Below, in pieces: positions 30,780 through 38,911 of a stretch of DNA of 64,000 nucleotides. Within the stretch, counting starts at the first letter, position 1. Each line of letters starts with the position of its first letter. Origin of the DNA: Lachnospiraceae bacterium JLR.KK002 (GTDB lineage Bacteria; Bacillota; Clostridia; Lachnospirales; Lachnospiraceae); assembly GCA_036941025.1 (NCBI GenBank), contig JAYMNP010000001.1, positions 1,674,001 to 1,738,000 on the forward strand. The letters are read 5' to 3'. Both the position numbers and the translations under genes were made by a program. The notes beneath the pieces were generated by a model that ran no database searches, was not told the DNA's origin, and saw only the letters and a program-made list of their open reading frames with translations.

Positions 30780-30809
30780 ATTATAACAGGAGGATTTGCT
30801 GTCTTTCAA
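30780..30809 (-). promoter_or_regulatory. Candidate promoter of the XRE/ABC operon
   Basis: On the minus strand TTGAAA (30809-30804), 18 bp, TATAAT (30785-30780), about 30 bp before the GTG start. Confidence 0.65.
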
Positions 30810-30921
30810 TGGACTGTTCCGATACTTCAGGCAATAAAATCACCTGACAGGAAACTTTTTCTGTACAAAGGGCGTATTTCTGAAATGTTAAAGGATGGGC
30901 AGAAGCTGGAAGCTGAACTGT

Positions 30922-31374
30922 TCAGGCGTGGATATACATTCTGCTCATGTCCGTTTCACCATCTCCCTGTACCATGCACAGAAATTCCCATCCATACCGT
31001 TCATAAAAAGAAGTATGATCCGTCACAAGATATAAAACTGCAATTCCCTTCTCTTTCATATCCCTGCAAACATAGTCCAGCAAAGCGCCTGCCACTCCCT
31101 TACACCGTTTATCTTCTTCCACATAAACTGCGCAGACATTTGGAGCAAGGTCTTTCCTGTCATGAAAATCATTTTCAATCACTCCCAGACCGCCGATAAT
31201 TCTGTCCTCCTCCATTGCAACATACCACTGGGGAACAGAAGTTTTTTTCAGCAGACACTCCTCCATGCTTTCCCTGTAGGCCTCTGACGGAATGCCCCAT
31301 TTTTCATGAAACCACTCTGCAGCTTTTTCCTTTATTTCCGGCCGGTCCATAAGCCTTATTATGTTATAATTCAT
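30922..31374 (-). CDS. GNAT-family N-acetyltransferase
   Basis: The 150-residue protein has acetyl-CoA loop KRCKGVAGALLDYV and a YERYGWEF C-terminal motif. Substrate unknown. The frame is open 29 codons upstream, but ATG 31374 has AAAGGA about 10 bp away and lies after the stop of the glycosyltransferase gene, so the shorter form is chosen. It follows the glycosyltransferase by 25 bp and may be cotranscribed. Confidence 0.85.
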   Translation of the reverse strand: MNYNIIRLMDRPEIKEKAAEWFHEKWGIPSEAYRESMEECLLKKTSVPQWYVAMEEDRIIGGLGVIENDFHDRKDLAPNVCAVYVEEDKRCKGVAGALLDYVCRDMKEKGIAVLYLVTDHTSFYERYGWEFLCMVQGDGETDMSRMYIHA

Positions 31375-31399
31375 CCGACCGGTCCTTTCTTTTTCATCC

Positions 31400-32326
31400 T
31401 CATCTCGAATTCTCCCATAAGCCGGCAATCCGAACAGCCGAAGCCATCCCGCCGTCACCATATGTGGGATTATTTAAAAAGTCTTTTGATGACTGGCTTA
31501 ATTCCCGGTGATTCGCTATTGCGTGGGCTACTTCATTTTCCCAGTTATATAATCTTAAATCTGATATGGCTTCTATTCCCAGCAGTGCGTCTGAAATATG
31601 GGTATGATAGCTGCCAACATGTTTTTCGATTATAAAACCCATAAGTTCCAGCCGTTTATCCATACTTTTTATATTTGATGAAACAGGAGTTGTACGATAT
31701 TGAATCAGCGGTTTATCCACAATCCCAATCCATGATTCCGGAGAAGTTTCCAACATGCTTAAAAAGAAATCCCAGTCCTCAAAACCGGAACGCATAGATT
31801 CATCATATCCTCCGCATTGTTCAAATATATCCCGGCGAAGAATATGTGTTGCCGGACAACAGTTTCGGGATAAAAATGAATTTATGTTCCCTCCGGAAGG
31901 ACAGACCACAGAATCTAAAACGCCAAATGTATGCATCCAGGAAGATGCTGCCACCATGGATGGATTGTCACGAAGCAACCGGCTCACATACTCCGTATAT
32001 TCCGGCTTCAGTCTGTCATCGCCATCCAATACCAGTACCATCGGCGCCTGCGCTTTCTTAATACCTGCATTTCTTGCAGAAGATACTCCCCCATTTTCCT
32101 GATAATGTATCATTACAGGAACCGGTAAATCAGACTTTTTTTCAATATCTTTTAATACGCGGATGGAACATTCGTCCGTGGAACCATCATCTATGATTAT
32201 AATTTTCTGCGGCAATAATGTCTGGGCACATACGGATTCAACGGCTTCAAGAATCATCGTTCCCTGATTAAAACTTGTTATAACTGCTTCAATGTCTGTC
32301 CCAAAACCATCTCTGTTTCTGCTCAT
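31400..32326 (-). CDS. Family 2 glycosyltransferase
   Basis: The 308-residue protein has a GT-A fold: N-terminal EAVITSFNQGTMILEAVESV, IIIIDDGSTDE, SSARNAGIKKA, and the metal-binding VLDGDDRLKPEY. A hydrophobic membrane anchor is absent. The product is probably a cell-surface sugar chain, but no other polysaccharide genes are adjacent, so the acceptor is unknown. ATG 32326 is preferred (GGAG 9 bp upstream) to a TTG five codons earlier that overlaps the ribosome site. Confidence 0.87.
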   Translation of the reverse strand: MSRNRDGFGTDIEAVITSFNQGTMILEAVESVCAQTLLPQKIIIIDDGSTDECSIRVLKDIEKKSDLPVPVMIHYQENGGVSSARNAGIKKAQAPMVLVLDGDDRLKPEYTEYVSRLLRDNPSMVAASSWMHTFGVLDSVVCPSGGNINSFLSRNCCPATHILRRDIFEQCGGYDESMRSGFEDWDFFLSMLETSPESWIGIVDKPLIQYRTTPVSSNIKSMDKRLELMGFIIEKHVGSYHTHISDALLGIEAISDLRLYNWENEVAHAIANHRELSQSSKDFLNNPTYGDGGMASAVRIAGLWENSR

Positions 32327-32453
32327 TTTTATTTTCTCCAATCTTTACAGACATTTCTTTTCTTTTTCGCCTGAGGAAAGTAATATGTTTATCTATTTGC
32401 CGCGAAATGCTGAGCTGCTGCCGCAAAATGCTGTATAAAATATCATTCATTTG

Positions 32454-32536
32454 ATGCACTTTGTAAATGCGAAAAGTATCTTATCAGCCAAAAACGGAAT
32501 GAAGTTATATCGCGGCTGCTCTCATGGCTGCATATA
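32454..32536 (+). pseudogene. 5' fragment copy of the SplB-like radical-SAM gene
   Basis: The first ~28 codons (MHFVNAKSILSAKNGMKLY, then RGCSHGCIY) match the start of the intact gene at 35555-36427 with one amino-acid change. Similarity stops abruptly after the second Cys of the cluster, where the sequence passes into the fragment at 32538. Its own upstream sequence does not resemble the promoter/operator of the intact gene. Confidence 0.8.
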
Positions 32537-32537
32537 C

Positions 32538-32748
32538 TATTTCTTCTCCGACAGGATTTCATGGGTTACAAACTGCCCGTTATAGAAAAGAGAAAAGGTG
32601 GTAAAGGGCGAAGGGGCATTCTGCGCATCCTCTCCGGTCCGGATATGTACGGTTTGAAACGCAATGTTCCTGGTCTTTGCCATCTCCTCCAGTATCGGTA
32701 CATGGAGATTGCGCAGCAGATGTGCTCCTTTTCCATATTTTCAAATGC
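32538..32748 (-). pseudogene. Internally deleted copy of the GNAT/YoaP-type gene
   Basis: The minus strand holds a remnant of the N-terminal EHICCAIS (about 32707-32735) joined, out of frame, to the C-terminal part (VPILEEMAK to HEILSEKK, 32538-32704) of the gene intact at 56637-57392. About 170 codons are missing between them. A stop lies just upstream of the N-terminal remnant, so no product is expected. Confidence 0.8.
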
Positions 32749-32769
32749 CGATTTCTTTTAATGTATGGC

Positions 32770-32790
32770 TTCCTGACAAACGAGAAGTTA
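32770..32790 (-). repeat. Junction motif, degenerate copy
   Basis: TTCCTGACAAAC followed by GAGAAGTTA on the plus strand is related to the motifs at 59202, 61267 and 63571. It lies between the acyltransferase stop and the GNAT/YoaP remnant. Confidence 0.5.
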
Positions 32791-32814
32791 TCTGTTAAAT
32801 CAACGAAAGTATTT

Positions 32815-33912
32815 TCATAATTCCTGTTTCGTCATTCCGAGAAAAAACCGTAAAACAGGTATTCTTTTTACGATTTCATATATTAAAAATGTTGCAATAC
32901 ACGAAACCAAAACAATCAGTAAAAATTGTCCTGCAACACCAACAGGCAATTTCAGGACAAAAAAACCTGCAACCACCAGAACTGGCATATGGAGAATGTA
33001 AACAGGGAAAGACATTTGGGTTAAATAAATGCTGACCCGGTTATGAAAGTTCAGCTTTGACCGTCCTATGCCAGTCAACATAATAATCCCCATCCATCCG
33101 TAAAATATGTAAAGCCCATCCATCCATATGTTTCGGATATTTTCCAGGCAGTACAAATAAGTATACAGACTGCCTGACATTGCGAAAAGTAAAAGGCTTA
33201 CAAACCTGTACCTCTGCAATTTTTCCAGAATACTTTCCTCCGAAAGGATATAGTATCCGAACAAAAACAGCAGCATAAATTGCCCCAGACTTTTCCCGCC
33301 TGTGTTCAGGGCATACAGGCAAAACCACTCCGGTACAAACAGCAAAATAATAAAGAAATATGAAAGGCTGCCAGCCCTGAATCCTGGAAAACATTTCTTT
33401 TGCAGGCGAACAATCAGTAACGCCGTCAGAGAAATAACAAACAAATAAAGTAAAAACCAAAGATGCGCGGGAGTAAAACCTCCATGATATCCTGTTAAAT
33501 CGGTTTTCTTTGTAAAAAACAATTCATACTGCTGCCAGTAAGTGCCTGTATACCCATTAAAAAATACTTCTGCAGTATAGGTCATTACAGGAACAAGTAC
33601 AAGCAGTCCAAAGAAAAATGGAATGACTAATTTTTTTATTCGCTCCACAACAAATTGTTTGTTTGTCCTTTTCAGAAGAGAATATTTACAGCTCATACCT
33701 GCAATAGCAAACAAAAAAGTCATATACCACGGGTACACGGCAGTTGAAAACACATAAAGAGCGGTGTTTGTGTGTGACCATATGTAAAACCCGCTGTATT
33801 CGCCTCCGCTCCAAATCTGTGCCGCATGGAATGGAAAAAGCAACAGGATTGCCAGCCATCTTAAATTATCTATATAATACTTTCTTCCCATAGATTCTTT
33901 TAAATCGTTCAT
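32815..33912 (-). CDS. Acyltransferase-3 family integral membrane protein
   Basis: The 365-residue protein has about ten hydrophobic segments and the acyltransferase-3 start motif YYIDNLRWLAILLLFPFHAAQIW, including the conserved His. The family O-acylates surface sugars or lipids. The start is ATG 33912 behind AAAGGAG; the GTG seven codons earlier is not needed. The first 19 bases of the gene are identical to the start of the 42-residue gene at 58220-58348, so the N-terminal MNDLKES looks acquired, the natural start being MGRKYY. Confidence 0.87.
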   Translation of the reverse strand: MNDLKESMGRKYYIDNLRWLAILLLFPFHAAQIWSGGEYSGFYIWSHTNTALYVFSTAVYPWYMTFLFAIAGMSCKYSLLKRTNKQFVVERIKKLVIPFFFGLLVLVPVMTYTAEVFFNGYTGTYWQQYELFFTKKTDLTGYHGGFTPAHLWFLLYLFVISLTALLIVRLQKKCFPGFRAGSLSYFFIILLFVPEWFCLYALNTGGKSLGQFMLLFLFGYYILSEESILEKLQRYRFVSLLLFAMSGSLYTYLYCLENIRNIWMDGLYIFYGWMGIIMLTGIGRSKLNFHNRVSIYLTQMSFPVYILHMPVLVVAGFFVLKLPVGVAGQFLLIVLVSCIATFLIYEIVKRIPVLRFFLGMTKQEL

Positions 33913-34121
33913 TGAATTTCTCCTTTGTCCCACAAACTGAAGCTATATGAAATGAAAATCATTTATTACGAAATATACCATTCAGCATGGATAACACTTT
34001 CTCCATTCCATCCTCCTCAGAGCCGGACTTGTAATCATTTCCCTGACATCTGCCCCGCCAGGCGTCCTGCCAAACCGGTCTAAAATGTCTGTATCAAAAG
34101 CGTCTCCTGGCTTCCATCGGA

Positions 34122-34288
34122 TTATTTTCTTACTAATTTTTCCATTCTTGTCTCATAGTCACCTGCCATTCTCTGTAAAGTCCAGGCTGCAGAATTACGC
34201 TGTTCGGAAGGAATCGTATTCAGGTACTTATTGATTACATCCGGGAATCCCCGGAAAATCATCTCATATTGTTACCGTTTATATTCAT
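34122..34288 (-). pseudogene. Frameshifted small gene after the 34301-35110 gene
   Basis: AAGGAG and ATG at 34288 begin MNINGNN, then a stop two codons later. Moving one base restores YEMIFRGFPDVINKYLNT, continuing IPSEQRNSAAWTLQRMAGDYETRMEKLVRK to a stop at 34122. This looks like a ~55-codon gene with one single-base frameshift. Family not recognised. The stretch 33934-34121 holds further degraded fragments and no intact gene. Confidence 0.45.
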
Positions 34289-34300
34289 ATCCCTGTCTCC

Positions 34301-35110
34301 TTATATCTTCAAATCCAGATTTGCGCCTGTCTCATTTGCGCGATTGCCCTGTTTTTCCACCTGCCTTTCGTCATGTTCCCTTGCCGCTTCAATAACTTTC
34401 TGCATATCATCATTATCAAGCAGTATTCTTCCGTCCTTCGCATTTTCCAGTTTTTCTGCCAGCAACCGTTCTGCTTTATCCTGATTTGCATCTGATTTGA
34501 CAACAATAATGCCTGTTCTGTCCTGCTCTTTTTCTGCCTCCTCTGCCTTTTTCTCCATATTCTCCGAAAGCTGATCTGCTTTTTTACGGGCATTTTCACG
34601 CGTCTTCTCAATCCGCTTTTCGGCGTTTTCCTGCGCTTCTTTGCGGAGTTTTTCGTTCAGCTCATCCTTTCTTACCGAAATGGAAAAATTAGAAAAATTG
34701 CCGTTTTCATCAACATACCCATGCCTGACAATTACGGTATGCCCTATTGATTTTTTATAATTATCAAGCCATTTCGTAGCCGCTTCAATATCTTTTAACC
34801 GCTGTGTATATTCCTTTGCTGCCTTTGGATCATTCTGCATCTTCTCCAGGAGCTTAGGGCTGACATCCAAAACATTCACTTTGCCATCATTATTTGTGTT
34901 AAGCCCATACCCGATTTGTAACTTCATATAGGGTACCTGCTTCTGCAAATTTTTAAGGTATTCCTCATTGCTGCTATTCTTTGCTGTTTCAGCGCTTTTT
35001 TGCGTAGCTGCTGTTTCTTTTGTTTCCTCCTTCTTTGCTGCTTCCTTTCCTGATAAAGCATATGCGCTTTTAGAAACACTGTTGTAATTACTCACTCCTG
35101 TAATTACCAT
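34301..35110 (-). CDS. Uncharacterised soluble protein with coiled-coil region
   Basis: The 269-residue protein begins MVITGVSNYNSV and has a low-complexity Lys/Glu/Ala segment (about 20-50), a central globular part (about 55-150, with YMKLQIGYGLNTNND) and a long charged helix (about 150-215) predicted to be coiled coil. No signal peptide. GGGAGG lies about 8 bp before the ATG. It resembles an uncharacterised protein family seen in Lachnospiraceae (possibly DUF6033, from memory and unverified). Function unknown. Confidence 0.75.
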   Translation of the reverse strand: MVITGVSNYNSVSKSAYALSGKEAAKKEETKETAATQKSAETAKNSSNEEYLKNLQKQVPYMKLQIGYGLNTNNDGKVNVLDVSPKLLEKMQNDPKAAKEYTQRLKDIEAATKWLDNYKKSIGHTVIVRHGYVDENGNFSNFSISVRKDELNEKLRKEAQENAEKRIEKTRENARKKADQLSENMEKKAEEAEKEQDRTGIIVVKSDANQDKAERLLAEKLENAKDGRILLDNDDMQKVIEAAREHDERQVEKQGNRANETGANLDLKI

Positions 35111-35356
35111 AATATTATCCTCCCTGATAAAAATTTTCAACATTTTTCTTTGTAAAGGTTCCCGCAGGCCTCTTAAGCTGCTGCTTTTTTTCCTTCAGCT
35201 TCCTGATTTCCCGGCTTTCTCTGCTTCCTTTTCTTTTTTCGGTTACAGAAGGTAACATTTTAATCCATTTGCTGTGGACTGCTTTCCGGATGCTGTGGAA
35301 TGAACAACAGCACAGGGAGGACAAATAATTTCTATCACAGGAGGGTGCAGAGGCAT

Positions 35357-35464
35357 ATGGCAGAGCAGGGCCTGCGCTCCATCGTAGTAAAGCGGCTCCA
35401 TAGCGCTGTCGGCTATCTGACACCCCGGCAAAAGGAGGATGAGGAACCAGGGAAATCAGCATAA
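35357..35464 (+). pseudogene. Possible C-terminal remnant of an IS3-type transposase
   Basis: A short frame reads ...VVKRLHSAVGYLTPRQKE and stops at 35464. RLHSALGYLTP is the usual end of IS3/IS150 integrase-type transposases. No DDE domain precedes it. The rest of 35111-35356 shows no gene. Confidence 0.35.
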
Positions 35465-35490
35465 CTTTTCAACTTTTTTTGTCCAAAGTA

Positions 35491-35538
35491 TTGACATAGG
35501 GCCAAAACCATTTTACGCTATGGGATAAAATGATTTTG
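35491..35538 (+). promoter_or_regulatory. Promoter with overlapping 13-bp dyad before the SplB-like gene
   Basis: TTGACA (35491-35496), 17 bp, TACGCT (35514-35519). CAAAACCATTTTA (35503-35515) and TAAAATGATTTTG (35526-35538) form a dyad matching at 12 of 13 positions with a 10-bp centre. It covers the -10 region, the arrangement of a repressor operator. Confidence 0.65.
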
Positions 35539-35554
35539 AGGCGAGGAGACAGTT

Positions 35555-36427
35555 ATGCACTTTGTAAATGCGAAAAGTATCTTATCAGCCAAAAACGGAA
35601 TGAATCTATATCGCGGCTGCTCCCACGGTTGTATTTACTGCGACTCACGAAGCAGATGCTATCATATGGAACACGATTTTGAGGACATTGAAATCAAGGC
35701 AAACGCCATTGAGCTTCTGGAAAATGCACTGAAACGGAAACGGGCAAAATGTATGCTGGGTACAGGCTCTATGACAGACCCCTATATACCCCTTGAAAGT
35801 AAAATCGGGAATGTCCGCAAAGCATTGGCTTTGGCAGAACAATATGGTTTCGGCTTCACGTTGATCACCAAATCCGACCGGATATTGCGGGATTTGGATT
35901 TGTTGAAAGCGATCAATGAGAAAACAAAATGTGTCGTGCAAATGACGCTGACCACCTGCGATGAAGATTTGTGCAGAAAAATTGAGCCAAACGTAAGTAC
36001 AACAAAAGAGCGGGCCAACGCTTTGAAAAAGCTGAATGAAGCGGGTATCCCAACGGTTGTCTGGCTTTGCCCGATTCTTCCCTTCATCAATGATACGGAA
36101 GAAAACATCCGGGGGATTTTAGAATATTGCGTGGAAGCAAGGGTTTATGGCGTAATCTGCTTTGGAATGGGTCTGACGCTCCGCGAGGGAAACCGGGAAT
36201 ATTTCTATAACCAGTTAGACCGGTTGTTTCCACATATGAAAGAGAAGTATATACGTACTTACGGTGCGCAATATCAAATCAGCAGCCCAAAAAGCAACGA
36301 ACTTATGAAATTATTTCATCAAATATGCGGGGACAATGGTATCCTGCATGATAACTCAAAAATCTTTGAGTACCTGTGTCGCTTTGAAGAAAAGAACAGC
36401 CCTGTCCAATTAAATCTGTTTGATTAG
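35555..36427 (+). CDS. SplB-like radical-SAM protein
   Basis: The 290-residue protein has a radical-SAM cluster motif CSHGCIYC near residue 25, then DSRSRC, LGTGSMTDPYIPLE and TLTTCDEDLCRKIEP, typical of the SplB/Rv2578c-like family. True spore photoproduct lyase repairs UV-damaged DNA, but many relatives have unknown roles and this one is shorter, so only the family is claimed. The start has GAGGAG 6 bp upstream. A fragment copy lies at 32454-32536. Confidence 0.85.
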   Translation: MHFVNAKSILSAKNGMNLYRGCSHGCIYCDSRSRCYHMEHDFEDIEIKANAIELLENALKRKRAKCMLGTGSMTDPYIPLESKIGNVRKALALAEQYGFGFTLITKSDRILRDLDLLKAINEKTKCVVQMTLTTCDEDLCRKIEPNVSTTKERANALKKLNEAGIPTVVWLCPILPFINDTEENIRGILEYCVEARVYGVICFGMGLTLREGNREYFYNQLDRLFPHMKEKYIRTYGAQYQISSPKSNELMKLFHQICGDNGILHDNSKIFEYLCRFEEKNSPVQLNLFD

Positions 36428-36597
36428 CTTTAAGTCAGAATACTGCCATTTCTGCCCCTGAATCTTTCAAAAAATTTTCATCTGCCTGTATCCTTCGGAC
36501 AAACGAAGTATACTAAACAAAAGCGCCAAAAAGCCTGCAGACGGAAGATTGAAAAGCGCAAAAAGCAAAGAAAACAGACCAAAGGAGATTACCTGCA

Positions 36598-37302
36598 ATG
36601 AATGAATATAAAATTATGGTCGTGGACGATGAACCGGATATTCTGGATCTGCTCGAAAAGGCTTTAAGTATTGAGGGCTTTCCCGCTGTCATAAAAATTG
36701 ATACAGGCAGAAAGGCGATAAATGCCTGCAAAGAAATACAGCCGGATGTGATTATCTTAGATGTTATGCTGCCGGATATTGACGGCTACGAAGTGTGCAG
36801 GCAGATCCGGCAGTTTTCCCATTGCCCCATCCTGTTCCTTTCCTCCAAAAATGATGAATTGGATAAAATCCTTGGCCTGGCTGTGGGCGGCGACGATTAT
36901 GTTACCAAGCCTTTCAGCCCCAGGGAAATTGCTTACAGGGTGAAAGCACAGCTGCGCCGCATGGAATACAGGCAAAGCCCCTGCGCCGGCCGGACAATAG
37001 AAATCGGAGCCTTGACGATTGATACAGATGGCTGTAGGGCGCTCAAAGACGGCCGGGATCTGGAACTGACTGCCAGGGAGTTTGAGATACTGCAATACCT
37101 GGCGGAAAATAAAGGGCGGGTAATCAGCCGCGAGCGCTTATATGAAGCGGTCTGGAACGAGGACAGCTTTGGCTGCGATAATACGGTCATGGTCCATATC
37201 CGGCACCTGCGCGAGAAAATGGAAACCGATCCTGCTGCTCCCAGGTATCTTATCACAATGAAAGGATTAGGCTATAAACTGGTAAATCCTTATGAAAAGT
37301 AA
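36598..37302 (+). CDS. OmpR-family response regulator
   Basis: The 234-residue protein has a receiver domain (acidic VVDDEPD, phosphoacceptor Asp in VIILDVMLPDIDG, Lys in YVTKPFSP) and a winged-helix domain (about 135-230: RDLELTAREFEILQYLAENKGRVISRERL). AAAGGAG precedes the ATG. It overlaps the kinase start by 11 bp. It probably controls the ABC genes downstream through the TTAAG repeats at 38756-38797. Confidence 0.93.
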   Translation: MNEYKIMVVDDEPDILDLLEKALSIEGFPAVIKIDTGRKAINACKEIQPDVIILDVMLPDIDGYEVCRQIRQFSHCPILFLSSKNDELDKILGLAVGGDDYVTKPFSPREIAYRVKAQLRRMEYRQSPCAGRTIEIGALTIDTDGCRALKDGRDLELTAREFEILQYLAENKGRVISRERLYEAVWNEDSFGCDNTVMVHIRHLREKMETDPAAPRYLITMKGLGYKLVNPYEK

Positions 37303-38719
37303 AAAGAATTTCAACCCCTTTTTCCGGATGGTCCTGCTCCTCTCCATGACATTACTGGCCGGCATTGTCACGGCAATCGGCCTGTTCTATTATATGTTCT
37401 CCATCCCGGAACCGGAAGGAATGAGCCTCGCCCATTGGCCGCAGACCTTTACAGACAATTTTTCTTCCTGGACAACCTATGAGGACGGAGAACTCTCTAT
37501 AGAACAGATCGGTCTTGACCGATTAGACGAATATGGCCTGTGGATTCAGTTTTTGGATGAATCCGGTCAGGAGATTTTCTCCTACAACAAACCTGCCGGG
37601 TATCCTGAAAAATATTCCGCTTCCGAACTGCTGGTTCTTGGCTCCAGCGACTATCAAAACGGATATACGGTATTTGTAAACAGTCTGGAAGACTCCGAAG
37701 AAGCCTGCAGCTATTGTATCGGATTTCCTTATGATATAGGAAAGTATATGCTGCATTACAACGGCAGCAGGGTTTCAAGGCTCTCCCCCGTAGCAAGAAT
37801 AATTATTCTTGCTGCTTCAGGCACCCTTATCATCATCGTGCTTGTTTACGGTTTCTGGCTCTCACGGAAATTGTCAGGCATTACAAGGGGCATCAAAAAT
37901 ATTTCCCTCCGCTCCTACCGGCCATTACAGGAAAACGGGATGTTCGGCGAAATCTACAGCGCCCTGAACAAAATGGACAGGGACATACACCGCGCCGACC
38001 AAATAAGCCAGGAAACAGAAACAACGCGCCGGGAATGGATTGCAAATATTACCCATGACCTGAAAACGCCCCTTTCCCCCATCAAGGGCTATGCAGAACT
38101 GCTGGCCGACAGTTCGGATAAGGAGAAAGAGACCGTACAGGAATACGGCGCTGTTATCCTGAAGAATATTAACTATACCGAAAACCTGATCAATGATCTG
38201 AAACTGACCTGGCAGCTTGATTCCGGCGCTATACCGTACCATCCTCAAAAAATTCTTATTACACGCTGCGTCAAAGAATGGGTCATTGATATTGTCAATG
38301 ATCCTGCTTTTTCAGACCGGGATATTGCATTTGAGAGTAATGTGCCAGCATTGTATGCCCATATTGATTCTGCTCTGTTTCGGCGCGCCGTTACGAATCT
38401 GATTCTGAACGCCCTCACACATAACCCTGCTGAGACAACAGTAAGCGTTACACTTGACACAGACAAAAACGGCAGTATTCTGCTGTCTGTCCGTGATAAC
38501 GGAAATGGACTGAGCGAAGCAGAACAATCAAAGCTGTTTGAGCGGTATTACAGAGGGACAAACACAAAAGAAAAGCCGGAAGGAAGCGGACTGGGACTTG
38601 CCATAGCGAATCAGATTGTAACGCTTCACGGCGGTGAGATCACAGTCAAAAGCCAGCCGGGTACTGGAACAGAATTTATCATCCATGTTCCATGTAAAAA
38701 CGGAGAAGCTGCAAATTAA
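37292..38719 (+). CDS. Membrane sensor histidine kinase
   Basis: The 475-residue protein has a membrane span at about 12-32, an extracytoplasmic sensor of ~135 residues, a second span at about 168-188, then HisKA (ANITHDLKTPLSPIKGYAEL), and HATPase_c with NALTHN, DNGNGLSE and GSGLGLAIANQI. It partners the preceding regulator by coupled translation. The signal is unknown; similar systems next to ABC-2 exporters answer antimicrobial peptides. Confidence 0.93.
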   Translation: MKSKKNFNPFFRMVLLLSMTLLAGIVTAIGLFYYMFSIPEPEGMSLAHWPQTFTDNFSSWTTYEDGELSIEQIGLDRLDEYGLWIQFLDESGQEIFSYNKPAGYPEKYSASELLVLGSSDYQNGYTVFVNSLEDSEEACSYCIGFPYDIGKYMLHYNGSRVSRLSPVARIIILAASGTLIIIVLVYGFWLSRKLSGITRGIKNISLRSYRPLQENGMFGEIYSALNKMDRDIHRADQISQETETTRREWIANITHDLKTPLSPIKGYAELLADSSDKEKETVQEYGAVILKNINYTENLINDLKLTWQLDSGAIPYHPQKILITRCVKEWVIDIVNDPAFSDRDIAFESNVPALYAHIDSALFRRAVTNLILNALTHNPAETTVSVTLDTDKNGSILLSVRDNGNGLSEAEQSKLFERYYRGTNTKEKPEGSGLGLAIANQIVTLHGGEITVKSQPGTGTEFIIHVPCKNGEAAN

Positions 38720-38755
38720 GATTTCCTTATGATTGCCGGACGGCATAGAGGTATC

Positions 38756-38797
38756 TTAAGGTGAAGTTAAGACAGGGAAAAGTTCAGGCTAAGACAG
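38756..38797 (+). promoter_or_regulatory. Direct TTAAG repeats, candidate response-regulator site
   Basis: TTAAG at 38756 and 38767 are 11 bp apart, and a third, CTAAGACAG, begins at 38789, 22 bp after the second. The longer units TTAAGACAG and CTAAGACAG share 8 of 9 bases. One-turn spacing is typical of OmpR-family binding sites. Confidence 0.5.
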
Positions 38798-38839
38798 GTG
38801 GTTTATGCTATTAAGCATAAGCCACCTTATTTTTATCTT
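38797..38839 (+). terminator. Terminator or attenuator between kinase and ABC genes
   Basis: A 13-bp stem, GGTGGTTTATGCT/AGCATAAGCCACC, with an ATTA loop (38797-38826), is followed by TTATTTTTATCTTA. It would end the two-component transcript or attenuate the ABC genes. Confidence 0.8.
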
Positions 38840-38911
38840 ATGGGAAAGCAGTCACAGGGCAACTATTCCCTGCTCGATTGCCTGTGTAAAATATATCAGG
38901 AGGATTATTGT

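Noticed and set aside
32561..32761. 66-codon plus frame
   Set aside because: Antisense shadow of the GNAT/YoaP remnant; the same shadow occurs opposite the intact gene at 56691.
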